DNA of 64,000 nucleotides from JAGVSR01 sp964589785. Lineage in GTDB: Bacteria > Pseudomonadota > Alphaproteobacteria > Rhizobiales > Hyphomicrobiaceae. The notes beneath the pieces are model-generated. The model made no database searches, had not been told where the DNA came from, and saw only the letters and a program-made list of their open reading frames with translations. The stretch is taken from assembly GCA_964589785.1 (NCBI GenBank), contig CAZPUQ010000008.1, positions 48,989 to 112,988 on the forward strand, written 5' to 3'. Shown here piece after piece: positions 53,556 through 62,035 of this stretch (the stretch's first letter is position 1; every line of letters starts with the position of its first letter). The translations under genes and the position numbers were made by a program.

Positions 53556-56500
53556 ATGGCACGCAGAACCACACGCCTTCGTTCCTCTCGCCGCGCCGTC
53601 CGCCTGGACTTCGGCGCCATCGAGATCATCGGTGGCCTCCTGACGCCGGACATCGTCGCGCGCATCGCCGCATTTGAGGCGCACGGGCAGGACGAGGAGA
53701 GCTACCGCGTCCCGCCCGGGCTCAAGATCCGCGACGAGATCGCGCGCTACTTCCGCATCGGCGAGGCCCTTTGGGCGAAATTCGATGCCGCGCGGGCGGC
53801 GAGCCCGGCGGCCTCAGAAAAATTCGCGCTCGATCTTCTGCAGCAGTGCTTAGGCTTCGACACTCTGAAGCCTCAGGCAACCGTCCGGATGGGTGAACGT
53901 GAGTTTCCGGTAAGGCATGCCGCGCTCGACGGGCGAGTGCCCGTCGTCATTGCCCCCGTGCCGCCCGCCGCCGCCCGCCGATCGGGCCTCGACGAGAGCC
54001 TGCCGCAGTTCGGCGATGGTGCTCGCCGCCGCTCGGCGACTTTGCTGTTGCAGGAGTATCTCAATGCGAGCGAGGAGGCCGCCTGGGGACTGACTCTCGA
54101 TGGCCTCACATTGCGCCTGATGCGCGACAACGTCAGCCTCACGCGCCCGGCCTGGATCGAAGCCGATCTCGCCAAGATTTTCTCCGAAGGCCTGTTCCCG
54201 GACTTCTCGGCGCTGTGGCTGCTCATCCACCAAAGCCGCTTCGGAAAAGCCAAGGCCGCACCGACTGAGTGTTCCCTTGAACAGTGGCGGGACACCGGCC
54301 GCGTTGAGGGGGTGGCCGCTCGCGACAAGCTGCGGCGCGGTGTGGAGGCGGCGCTCATCGAGCTGGGGCAAGGGTTCATCGAGCACCAAGCCAATGGCGC
54401 GCTCCGGCAGGCCCTGACCGAGGGCAAGCTCAGCCGCCAAGGCTACTTCGAAGAGCTGCTGCGCCTCGTCTACCGCCTCATCTTCCTGTTCGCCGCCGAG
54501 GATCGCGAGCTGCTGCACGCGCCCGGCGCGCCGCAGGCCGCCACGAAGGCCTATGCAGAAGGATATTCGCTCGCGCGATTGCGGGTGCGCTGCATGCGTC
54601 GCACAGCCTGGGATCGTCATGGCGATTCCTGGGAAGGGCTTAAGGCCACCTTCACCTCCTTGGGCAAGGGCGAAACGCGGCTGGGGCTGCCCGCGCTTGG
54701 TGGGTTGTTTGCTGCCGACCAGCTTCAGAACCTAACGGCCTGCAAGCTCGACAACCGCCGCCTGCTCGCTGCGATTTGGCGACTTGCCTGGATGCGGCCC
54801 GACGGTCATCCGCTCACACGCGTCAATTGGCGCGATATGGAAACGGAAGAGTTGGGCTCCGTCTACGAGAGCTTGCTGGAGCTTACCCCGATCGCAAGCG
54901 CTGACACCCGCACCTTCACCTTCGCCGAGGGCGATGAGACGCGAGGTAACGCACGCAAGGTCTCCGGGAGCTACTACACTCCCGACAACCTCGTTCAGGC
55001 GCTCCTCGACGAGACGCTCGACCCGCTGATCGAGGAGACGGTGGCGGGCAAGGACGATCCGACCGCCATCGAGGCGTTGCTCAACCTGCGCATCGTCGAC
55101 CCCGCCTGCGGCTCGGGGCATTTCCTGCTGGCGGCCGCACGGCGGCTTGCCTCGCGCATCGCGCGGCTCTCGAGCCCCGGCACACCGAGCGAAGCCGACT
55201 ATCGCCATTGGCTGCGCGAAGTCGCCCGCCGATGCCTCTTCGGCGTCGACCGCAACCCGATGGCCATCGAGCTGGCTAAAGTCGCGCTCTGGATCGAGAC
55301 CGTCGAGCCGGGCAAGCCTCTCTCCTTCCTTGATGCGCACTTGAGGTGTGGTGACAGCCTGCTCGGGGTCTACGACCTGAAGGCGCTTGAAATCGGCATC
55401 CCCGATGACGCCTACAAGCCGCTCACCGGGGACGACAAGGCAGCGGCAGCAGCGTGGAGAAAGCTCAACAAGCAGGCCCGCGAGCGCGACGACAAGACGA
55501 TCGAGCTGGCCTTCACAAAGGTATCCGGCGACATTGCCGGCGCGGCCCAGAAGATCGAGGCGCAAGACGAGGATGAACTCGCGGGCGTCGAGGCTAAGCG
55601 CAAGGCCTTCGAGGCGCTGCTTGGGGGGCAGTCTTACTGGCGCGTCAAGACGGCGTGCGACCTCTACGTCGCGGCATTCCTCCTGCCCAAGCTGACGGTG
55701 CCGAAGCCCGAACAGGGTGAAAAAGGCGTCACGGTCCCGACTACGAGCGCGGTGCGTGACAAGCTCTCTGGGATGCTCGCGGTCAGCAATCTGGAATCCA
55801 TTGCGGTCCAGGCAGCGACCGCAGCACGCGCATTCCATTGGCCACTCGAATTCCCGCAGGTCTTTTTTCCCGCGGCCGGCCGCAAGGCGGGATTCGATCT
55901 CGCGCTTGGCAATCCGCCGTGGGAGGTCAACCAGCTCAGCGAGGAAGAATACTTTGCCGCCAAGGCTCCCGATGTCGCACAACTCAAAGGGAAAGCGCGC
56001 AAGGATGCCATAAGATCGCTCGAAATGAGCCAACCTCAGATTTGGCACACGTACCAAATCGACAAGCGAAATTTCGAGACAAGCAACGAATTCTTTCGTG
56101 CCTCAAATCGCTTCAAGCTAACCGCCGTTGGCAAGGTAAACACTTACGCGCTGTTCGCCGAGCTGTTTTCAGAGGTCGCACGGCGCAGCGGGATCGTCGT
56201 GCCGACCGAGCTCGCAACCAGCGACACTACCAAGGCATTCTTTAGTCACCTTATCGACAGCGGACGCTTGCGAAACCTCTATGATTTTCAGACCGGCATG
56301 GGCTTCTTCGATCGTATCGGACATGCGCGCTTCAAGTTCGCGCTCGTCTCGCTTGGAGAAGAGCGGAGCAGCAGCAACCCCTCGTTCAGGGTGGCATTCT
56401 TTCTGCGGACCGAGCAGGAAATGGCGGATCGATCTCGATATTTCGAGATGTCGAGGCAAGACATCGCGGCTATCAACCCCAACACGCGCACAGCGCCGAT

Positions 56501-58085
56501 CTTTCGCACAAAAACCGATGCCGAGTTGACGAAGCAGATCTATGCGCGCGTGCCGGTGTTGATCGAAGAGTCAAAGGGCGCGGCCGGCACCCCCTGGGGG
56601 ATCGAGTTTCGCCAAGGCTTGTTCAACATGACGTCTGACTCAGGCCTGTTCCGAACGGCGCGTCAACTATCGACCGCCGGCTATGTCATGGACGGCCGCG
56701 ACTGGGTCGCGAAGAATCCTGGCGGGCGCTATGTCCCGCTATACGAGGCTAAGATGATCCATCATTACGATCATCGTTGGGCGACCTACGATGATGGGAT
56801 CGGCGACAAAGACTCTCGCTATCTGATGCCGAGCGAGAAAGAAAACCGAGAATTTGAGGCAAAGCCGCGCTACTGGGTGCCAGAGGAAGAAGTGCGGGCA
56901 AGGCTTCAGGCGAAGGGCTGGCAACGGGAGTGGCTGATAGGCTGGCGCGACATCTGCCGGGCAACCGACGAACGCACTGTCATTGCCGGCGCTATCCCAC
57001 GTTCCGGCGTGGGCGACAAGTTTCTGCTTGCAATGCCAGGCGTCGACGCACGAGCGGCCGCCGCACTCCTTGCAACAATGTCGAGCTTGAGCTTCGATTT
57101 CGTGGCCCGACAGAAGCTCGGTGGCACCTCGCTTAAGTATTTCACGATGAAGCAGCTTGTTGCCCCGACGCCGTCAGCATTCACTCCCGACGATCTGGCC
57201 TTCATTGTCACTCGAGTTCTGGAGCTGACCTACACGTCCCACTCGATGAAGCCTTTTGCCGAAGATCTTGGATGCAAGGGCGCGCCCTTCGCTTGGAACG
57301 AGGACCGCCGTGCGCTGCTCCGATTCGAACTCGACGCCAGAATTGCCAAGCTCTACGGCCTTACGCGCGATCAGTTGCGCTACGTCCTCGACCCCGCCGA
57401 TGTCTACGGTCCCGACTATCCGTCTGAGACCTTCCGCGTCTTAAAGAACAACGACATCGCCAAGTACGGCGAGTATCGCACCGCGAAGTTGGTGTTGCAG
57501 GCATATGATCAGATAACAGCCGGGACACTTGCAACTGAGGTCGTCCGTCTCGACGCTGACAAGATTGAAGTCCGCACACCGGCCCTGATACCTATCCCGC
57601 TTGCGGTCAATGCCTGGGCGAGGTCGCGAATTGACGCTCGCGGTGAGACAGGTGCCATGGTCGCGGCACTTCTCAAAACCATCGACGGCCCGACACCGAT
57701 CCGTCAGCTCCGCTTCGCGGCTGTCCTTGCGCTTGAGCCTCGTCTGCTGACGCAGCAGCTCGATGAGAAGCTATCAGCCGAATGGCAACGGCTCATTGGC
57801 GATGAAGCACGGCCACTGCCGAAGGGCACGGCGCAATTCGTTCCACCTGCCGACGAGACGTGGGGTGCGGCCGTGCGCGGCCTGCGTGCGCGCGGGAATC
57901 TCGTCGAGGACTTGCACGCGGGGACATGGGCGCCGGGCACAGGCCTTGACAAGATCGAGACTGAAGGCTGGCCGGACGGCCGCGCAGGGTTCGTCCTCGA
58001 ATTCCTGCGATCGCAAGGCAATCAGCCCGTCTTCGACGCTCTGCCTGAAGAGGCGAGGAGGTGGCTGGATGCCGAGGCAGCCTGA
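53556..58085 (+). CDS. DNA adenine methyltransferase, DrmMI/PglX-like
   Basis: A 1509-aa protein. A long N-terminal extension (1-450) precedes 'GSYYTPDNLVQALLDETLDPLIEE' and motif I 'DPACGSGHF' (about 515-523); motif IV is NPPW (about 786), which marks N6-adenine methylases of the gamma class. The C-terminal third likely reads the DNA target. In DISARM the methylase marks host DNA so that unmodified phage DNA can be attacked. The N-terminal part has no recognisable nuclease motif. Six bp follow the SNF2 stop. Confidence 0.88.
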   Translation: MARRTTRLRSSRRAVRLDFGAIEIIGGLLTPDIVARIAAFEAHGQDEESYRVPPGLKIRDEIARYFRIGEALWAKFDAARAASPAASEKFALDLLQQCLGFDTLKPQATVRMGEREFPVRHAALDGRVPVVIAPVPPAAARRSGLDESLPQFGDGARRRSATLLLQEYLNASEEAAWGLTLDGLTLRLMRDNVSLTRPAWIEADLAKIFSEGLFPDFSALWLLIHQSRFGKAKAAPTECSLEQWRDTGRVEGVAARDKLRRGVEAALIELGQGFIEHQANGALRQALTEGKLSRQGYFEELLRLVYRLIFLFAAEDRELLHAPGAPQAATKAYAEGYSLARLRVRCMRRTAWDRHGDSWEGLKATFTSLGKGETRLGLPALGGLFAADQLQNLTACKLDNRRLLAAIWRLAWMRPDGHPLTRVNWRDMETEELGSVYESLLELTPIASADTRTFTFAEGDETRGNARKVSGSYYTPDNLVQALLDETLDPLIEETVAGKDDPTAIEALLNLRIVDPACGSGHFLLAAARRLASRIARLSSPGTPSEADYRHWLREVARRCLFGVDRNPMAIELAKVALWIETVEPGKPLSFLDAHLRCGDSLLGVYDLKALEIGIPDDAYKPLTGDDKAAAAAWRKLNKQARERDDKTIELAFTKVSGDIAGAAQKIEAQDEDELAGVEAKRKAFEALLGGQSYWRVKTACDLYVAAFLLPKLTVPKPEQGEKGVTVPTTSAVRDKLSGMLAVSNLESIAVQAATAARAFHWPLEFPQVFFPAAGRKAGFDLALGNPPWEVNQLSEEEYFAAKAPDVAQLKGKARKDAIRSLEMSQPQIWHTYQIDKRNFETSNEFFRASNRFKLTAVGKVNTYALFAELFSEVARRSGIVVPTELATSDTTKAFFSHLIDSGRLRNLYDFQTGMGFFDRIGHARFKFALVSLGEERSSSNPSFRVAFFLRTEQEMADRSRYFEMSRQDIAAINPNTRTAPIFRTKTDAELTKQIYARVPVLIEESKGAAGTPWGIEFRQGLFNMTSDSGLFRTARQLSTAGYVMDGRDWVAKNPGGRYVPLYEAKMIHHYDHRWATYDDGIGDKDSRYLMPSEKENREFEAKPRYWVPEEEVRARLQAKGWQREWLIGWRDICRATDERTVIAGAIPRSGVGDKFLLAMPGVDARAAAALLATMSSLSFDFVARQKLGGTSLKYFTMKQLVAPTPSAFTPDDLAFIVTRVLELTYTSHSMKPFAEDLGCKGAPFAWNEDRRALLRFELDARIAKLYGLTRDQLRYVLDPADVYGPDYPSETFRVLKNNDIAKYGEYRTAKLVLQAYDQITAGTLATEVVRLDADKIEVRTPALIPIPLAVNAWARSRIDARGETGAMVAALLKTIDGPTPIRQLRFAAVLALEPRLLTQQLDEKLSAEWQRLIGDEARPLPKGTAQFVPPADETWGAAVRGLRARGNLVEDLHAGTWAPGTGLDKIETEGWPDGRAGFVLEFLRSQGNQPVFDALPEEARRWLDAEAA

Positions 58086-60048
58086 CCTTCTCCCACGCGA
58101 CGAGCTGAAGCTCTCTCCACCAAAGGGTCGGACGGAGCCCCGCCTGTGGGTGCGCAGGCTCGTCATCTGGAGGGACCAGGCTCAAGCCCCGATTCGCGAT
58201 ATTTCCCTGCGACCCGGCCTCAATATCGTTTGGTCGCCGGATGGCGGTGACCAAGAAAGCCAAGGTGCCGGAGACGTTATCGGCCACGGCGGCGGCAAGA
58301 CGCTTTTCTGCCGGTTATTGCGCTACTGTCTCGGTGAACCGCGCTATGCCTCCGAGCGCCAGCGTCAACGCATCGCCGAAGAGATGCCCGACGGTGCGGT
58401 CGGCGCCGAGATCATCCTGCAGGGGCAAGTGTGGTCGGTTATTCGCCCGTTCGCTCCCCGCAAGAGGCACATAGCCGTCAGCGGCAAGACACTCGACCAA
58501 ACCCGGGCCGTGCCGGATTCGGACAACAGCTACGATGCGTTCCCGGAGGCCGCTGCAAATGCCTTCTACCCTACATCTGTCCTGCAGCTTGTCCCCAAGG
58601 GCAAGCAGCTCACTGAATTCTGGCTCATGGTCCTGGCGTGGCTCACGCGCGACCAAGAGTGCCGTTTCCATCACGCTCTGGATTGGCGTGCCGCCGACTC
58701 CGAATCCGAATCTCCTGCCCGAGGTCTCACCCGTACGGAGCAACTGGATGTCTTACGCATCTGCCTGACTGCCCTCGACCCGGAAGAGCATGCCCTTCGC
58801 ACCGAGATTGCGCGCGAGGACGCCAATCGGCAGCGGCTTGAGAACGATCGCAACTATCTGACGAGGGCGTGCGAGGATGAGCGCCTGCGATTGGTCGCCG
58901 CGCTCCAGGTCGCCGATACGGCCGCCATCCCTGGTCAGATGGGACTCGCTCCGCTTGTCGCAGCCGCCGATTCAAGGCTGGCCACAGCGACGCGTGCAAG
59001 ACAGCAAGACAGCAAGGACGACATCTCCAAGGTTCGCGGGCTGCTCGACGACGCTCAAAAAGAGCTTGGCTTCATCCTTCAGAGAAAATCCGCCATCGAC
59101 GCAAATATACCCATCGTCAAGCGGCTGATCGCAAGCATCAATGCGGAGATGCCGGGACTCTCTTTTTCCGAATCTGACGCGGAAGTACCCGCCTGCCCGA
59201 TTTGTGAGGTGCCCATTGATCGCGCGCTAGCGGAGGGCTGCAAGCTTTCCCATAAGCTGCCCAATCTGCAGTCCATCCGCGAGCGCCGGCAAAAGCGCCG
59301 CGAGGACCTCGAGGCCGAGCAGACAAACCTAACCTCTCTCGAAGCCGAGCTGAGGGATTTTCCTTCGCAGATCGCTTTTGCTGAGCAGGTCGTCAAGCGA
59401 CATGCCGATCATCTTCAGAGGCTTGAGGTGGCGAGAGATGCACAACAAGCCTCGTGGTACGAAGCCCAACGTTTCAAGGACGATGTGGTGCGCTACCGGG
59501 GACTGGTCGAGCGCAGCGATGCCGCCGCTTCAGACTTCCGGAAATCTGATGAAAAGATCAAACAATCATCCGGACGTGTCGCCGCATTCCGAGACAAGCA
59601 ATCCTCCATCATTGCGCGTCTCTCGCTCAAGTTTGACACCTTGGTCCGCGAAATCCTTGGCGCCCGGGCAACGGGAAGGGCGGTCCTGGGAGCAGATGCC
59701 CTGACGCTGACGATCCAGTATGGCGGGGACAGATCGACCGCCGCGATCGAATCCCTCAAGATCATAGCGCTTGATCTGGCTGCCTTGATGCTGAGCATCG
59801 AGGATCAAGCCCTGTCACCGGAATTCCTTGTCCATGATAGTCCGAGAGAGGCCGATCTGGGCATGAGCCTCTACAGCCGCATCTTTGCGCTGTCACGTAA
59901 GCTTGAGAGCGCGGCAGATGCGCCCTTGTTCCAATACATTATTACAACGACCACCCAGCCGCCTGCGGAGTTCAAGCAGGAGCCATGGCTCCGCCTGAAA
60001 CTCCACGGCAGTCCCGCAGACGAGCGCCTCCTGAGGTGCGATCTATGA
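58069..60048 (+). CDS. Rad50/SMC-like ABC ATPase (DUF2326-like) of the defence operon
   Basis: A 659-aa protein. Walker A is 'GHGGGKTLF' (about 72-80), a long coiled coil follows (about 240-540) with a Rad50-like zinc-hook CPIC (C375-C378), and the C-terminal Walker B/D-loop part is 'EFLVHDSPREADLG' (about 588), typical of DUF2326. Such ATPases usually work with a nuclease, here the HNH protein next to it. The start at 58069 overlaps the methylase by 17 bp and has a GGAGG nearby. An upstream open frame to 57763 is antisense-like. Confidence 0.82.
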   Translation: MPRQPDLLPRDELKLSPPKGRTEPRLWVRRLVIWRDQAQAPIRDISLRPGLNIVWSPDGGDQESQGAGDVIGHGGGKTLFCRLLRYCLGEPRYASERQRQRIAEEMPDGAVGAEIILQGQVWSVIRPFAPRKRHIAVSGKTLDQTRAVPDSDNSYDAFPEAAANAFYPTSVLQLVPKGKQLTEFWLMVLAWLTRDQECRFHHALDWRAADSESESPARGLTRTEQLDVLRICLTALDPEEHALRTEIAREDANRQRLENDRNYLTRACEDERLRLVAALQVADTAAIPGQMGLAPLVAAADSRLATATRARQQDSKDDISKVRGLLDDAQKELGFILQRKSAIDANIPIVKRLIASINAEMPGLSFSESDAEVPACPICEVPIDRALAEGCKLSHKLPNLQSIRERRQKRREDLEAEQTNLTSLEAELRDFPSQIAFAEQVVKRHADHLQRLEVARDAQQASWYEAQRFKDDVVRYRGLVERSDAAASDFRKSDEKIKQSSGRVAAFRDKQSSIIARLSLKFDTLVREILGARATGRAVLGADALTLTIQYGGDRSTAAIESLKIIALDLAALMLSIEDQALSPEFLVHDSPREADLGMSLYSRIFALSRKLESAADAPLFQYIITTTTQPPAEFKQEPWLRLKLHGSPADERLLRCDL

Positions 60049-60836
60049 CGGGCGCCTTGATCTCACCAATAGACCGCATTCGCCTTCGCAAAGCCGCCCA
60101 GGATGAGGGTTTCGGGTTGGATCGCGGTGAGGCCGACGGCTGGATGGCCTTCGACAGCCTTCACGCGCCAGCCTCATTGCGTTTGACTTACCGGCCAGAG
60201 GGTTTCGTCGCTGCGACCAATCATCGTGGCGTCGCCGACGACCTCGCCGCACGTTGGCAGATATGGCCCGGAAATGCGCCTTTCGGCTTCGTCGCCTTTG
60301 TCGTCCACGACACGACACCTCTACATCACCTCGTGGGTGAGATGTGGCGGTTGGCTCAAGCGCTGCCAATTGAACCGCTTCGGGAGTTCGAAGCGCAAAC
60401 TCGCTCCATGCCGCGTACAACCGAGGTGGAACGCGCCCGTGTCGAACGGGTTGGCCAGGACATATTTCGAAGCGCACTGATGAAATACTGGGGTGGCGTC
60501 TGCGCCGTGCTCGGCGTCACTGAATCCCGTCTCCTGCGCGCCAGCCACATCAAGCCGTGGAGCGAATGTGCGACCGACGCTGAGCGACTGGACGTCTACA
60601 ACGGCCTGCTGCTGGCTGCCCATCTCGACGCTGCCTTCGACGCTTTCCTCATCTCCTTCGACGATGACGGCCGTATCCTCATTTCGTCAGCGTTCACCGA
60701 GGCCGACCGAGCCACCTTCGGCATTCACCCCGAACTCCGCCTGACCAAGATTGCCCCTGCGCATTTGCCCCAGCTCACTTGGCATCGGCAGCGAATGGCA
60801 TCTCAGACAACCTCGACTCACCCCGAACCTGCCTAG
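60045..60836 (+). CDS. HNH endonuclease of the defence operon
   Basis: A 263-aa protein whose C-terminal half is an HNH_2-type nuclease: 'LLRASHIKPWSECATDAERLDVYNGLLLAAHLDAAFDAFLISFDDDGRILIS' in pieces, with H167 in 'ASHIKPW' and an Asn/His pair in 'YNGLLLAAHLDAAFD'. The N-terminal half ('SLRLTYRPEGFVAATN') may bind DNA. It overlaps the ATPase stop (ATGA) and closes the six-gene operon. It is the only clear nuclease of the operon, so a candidate effector. Confidence 0.85.
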   Translation: MTGALISPIDRIRLRKAAQDEGFGLDRGEADGWMAFDSLHAPASLRLTYRPEGFVAATNHRGVADDLAARWQIWPGNAPFGFVAFVVHDTTPLHHLVGEMWRLAQALPIEPLREFEAQTRSMPRTTEVERARVERVGQDIFRSALMKYWGGVCAVLGVTESRLLRASHIKPWSECATDAERLDVYNGLLLAAHLDAAFDAFLISFDDDGRILISSAFTEADRATFGIHPELRLTKIAPAHLPQLTWHRQRMASQTTSTHPEPA

Positions 60837-61031
60837 GTGTTAACGGAAGCTCGAGTTTCGCGCTTCTGTGGCGAAAACAGGTCTCGACTTCTGCCGCAAA
60901 GAACGCATTGGTTCGGCAACAGGCGCCGATTTGTTAGGCGTCGAATTTTCGATGGCTCGCCTCGCATAACGCGGGGCTTTGGATGGTGGGAGCTCCAACA
61001 CCGGCGCTCCAAGAACCACGGAGCCCGCGTC

Positions 61032-61391
61032 ATGACCACAAAGACCGCAAAATCAGAACGACAGCCAACTACACCACGCGTGTCCAGCAAGAGCGCGAAA
61101 TCAAACCGGGCTCAGGCAGCGACCACGACCAAGACACGCAATCACGAAGCGCCCCCAGATCAGCAATCCGGCCAATCGCCAACGAGCAAGCAAGCGCAGC
61201 TCCTCAAACTCTTGACTCGTCCGGAGGGCGCCAGCATCGAGGACATGATGGTCGCGACGGATTGGCAGCAACACAGCGTGCGTGGCTTTCTGGCCGGAAC
61301 AGTGAAGAAAAAGATGGGCCTCGCGGTGACCTCGTCGAAGGCGGACGGTGAGCTTCGCCGATACCGTATCCCGGCACGTCGGGGCCGCTGA
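61032..61391 (+). CDS. DUF3489 domain protein
   Basis: A 119-aa protein with a Lys/Ser/Thr-rich N-terminus and a winged-helix-like C-terminus, 'SKQAQLLKLLTRPEGASIEDMMVATDWQQHSVRGFLAGTVKKKMGL'. DUF3489 is common in Rhizobiales prophages and islands next to DUF2924 and a recombinase, as here. The open frame reaches back to 60837, but the ATG at 61032 gives the family's N-terminus. The 195 bp before it hold no gene. Confidence 0.85.
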   Translation: MTTKTAKSERQPTTPRVSSKSAKSNRAQAATTTKTRNHEAPPDQQSGQSPTSKQAQLLKLLTRPEGASIEDMMVATDWQQHSVRGFLAGTVKKKMGLAVTSSKADGELRRYRIPARRGR

Positions 61392-61392
61392 C

Positions 61393-61842
61393 ATGGTCAA
61401 GCCAGTCCTTGATATTGGCGCGGAGATTGTGCGCCTAGAGTTGCTCACACTCGAAAATCTTCGCGAGGAATGGCGGAGGATGCATCAGATTCCACCGCCG
61501 CGGCGCCTAAGCCGGGACATGCTGTTGCGTGGGATAACATATAAGCTGCAGGAGAACGCATTCGGCGGTCTGTCTAAGTCCATTCGCAGAAGGTTGAAGG
61601 CTTCTGGCCCAATTTTGACGCCGCTGACTGCCGAGCCCAAGCGGGGTCCGCTGTTCAAGCCAGGAACGCGTCTCGTGCGCGAATGGCACGGGGTCACGCA
61701 CACGGTCATCATTCTTGAGAACGGCGTCGAATGGCGCGGCAGGCGTTATCGATCTTTGTCGGTCGTTGCGCGCGAAATCACCAGCGCACACTGGTCGGGG
61801 CCGCGGTTCTTCGGCCTCACGGCGGAGCGCTCCGATGGATGA
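61393..61842 (+). CDS. DUF2924 domain protein
   Basis: A 149-aa protein with 'LREEWRRMHQIPPPRRLSRDMLLRGITYKLQENAFGGL' and 'PGTRLVREWHGVTHTVIILENGVEWRGRRYRSLSVVAREIT', the DUF2924 pattern (a small beta domain that resembles recombinase C-terminal parts). It lies one base after the DUF3489 stop and overlaps the next small gene by 8 bp. Probably a helper of the recombinase. Confidence 0.88.
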   Translation: MVKPVLDIGAEIVRLELLTLENLREEWRRMHQIPPPRRLSRDMLLRGITYKLQENAFGGLSKSIRRRLKASGPILTPLTAEPKRGPLFKPGTRLVREWHGVTHTVIILENGVEWRGRRYRSLSVVAREITSAHWSGPRFFGLTAERSDG

Positions 61843-62035
61843 GCACGCGCGTGTCGAGGCCGCACGAAAGGCCTTCGCAGACGTGACGTGTGCATTGGAA
61901 AATGCAGCTGCGCTGGCGGCTAAGGGGCAAGCCATCTCAGACCTCGCCAGGGCCAGACGATCGTGTGACCGCCTGATCGATGCGTTGGACGCATGTCTCA
62001 GGCGGCTGCATTGCATGCGGACACGCCTCGGATGA
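61835..62035 (+). CDS. Small helical protein before the recombinase
   Basis: A 66-aa protein, 'MDEHARVEAARKAFADVTCAL' onward, one long amphipathic helix. It overlaps DUF2924 (8 bp) and the recombinase start (ATGA at 62032), so it is likely translated. No family recognised. Confidence 0.6.
   Translation: MDEHARVEAARKAFADVTCALENAAALAAKGQAISDLARARRSCDRLIDALDACLRRLHCMRTRLG

Noticed and set aside
57763..58068. Longer N-terminus for the Rad50-like ATPase
   Set aside because: It overlaps the methylase coding region and reads as basic shadow sequence; the ATG at 58069 has a ribosome binding site.
35227..58085. Canonical class 1 DISARM (drmD-drmMI-drmA-drmB-drmC)
   Set aside because: There is no separate drmA and drmB, and the PLD protein at 35 kb is about 10 kb away, three times larger than DrmC and in another operon.
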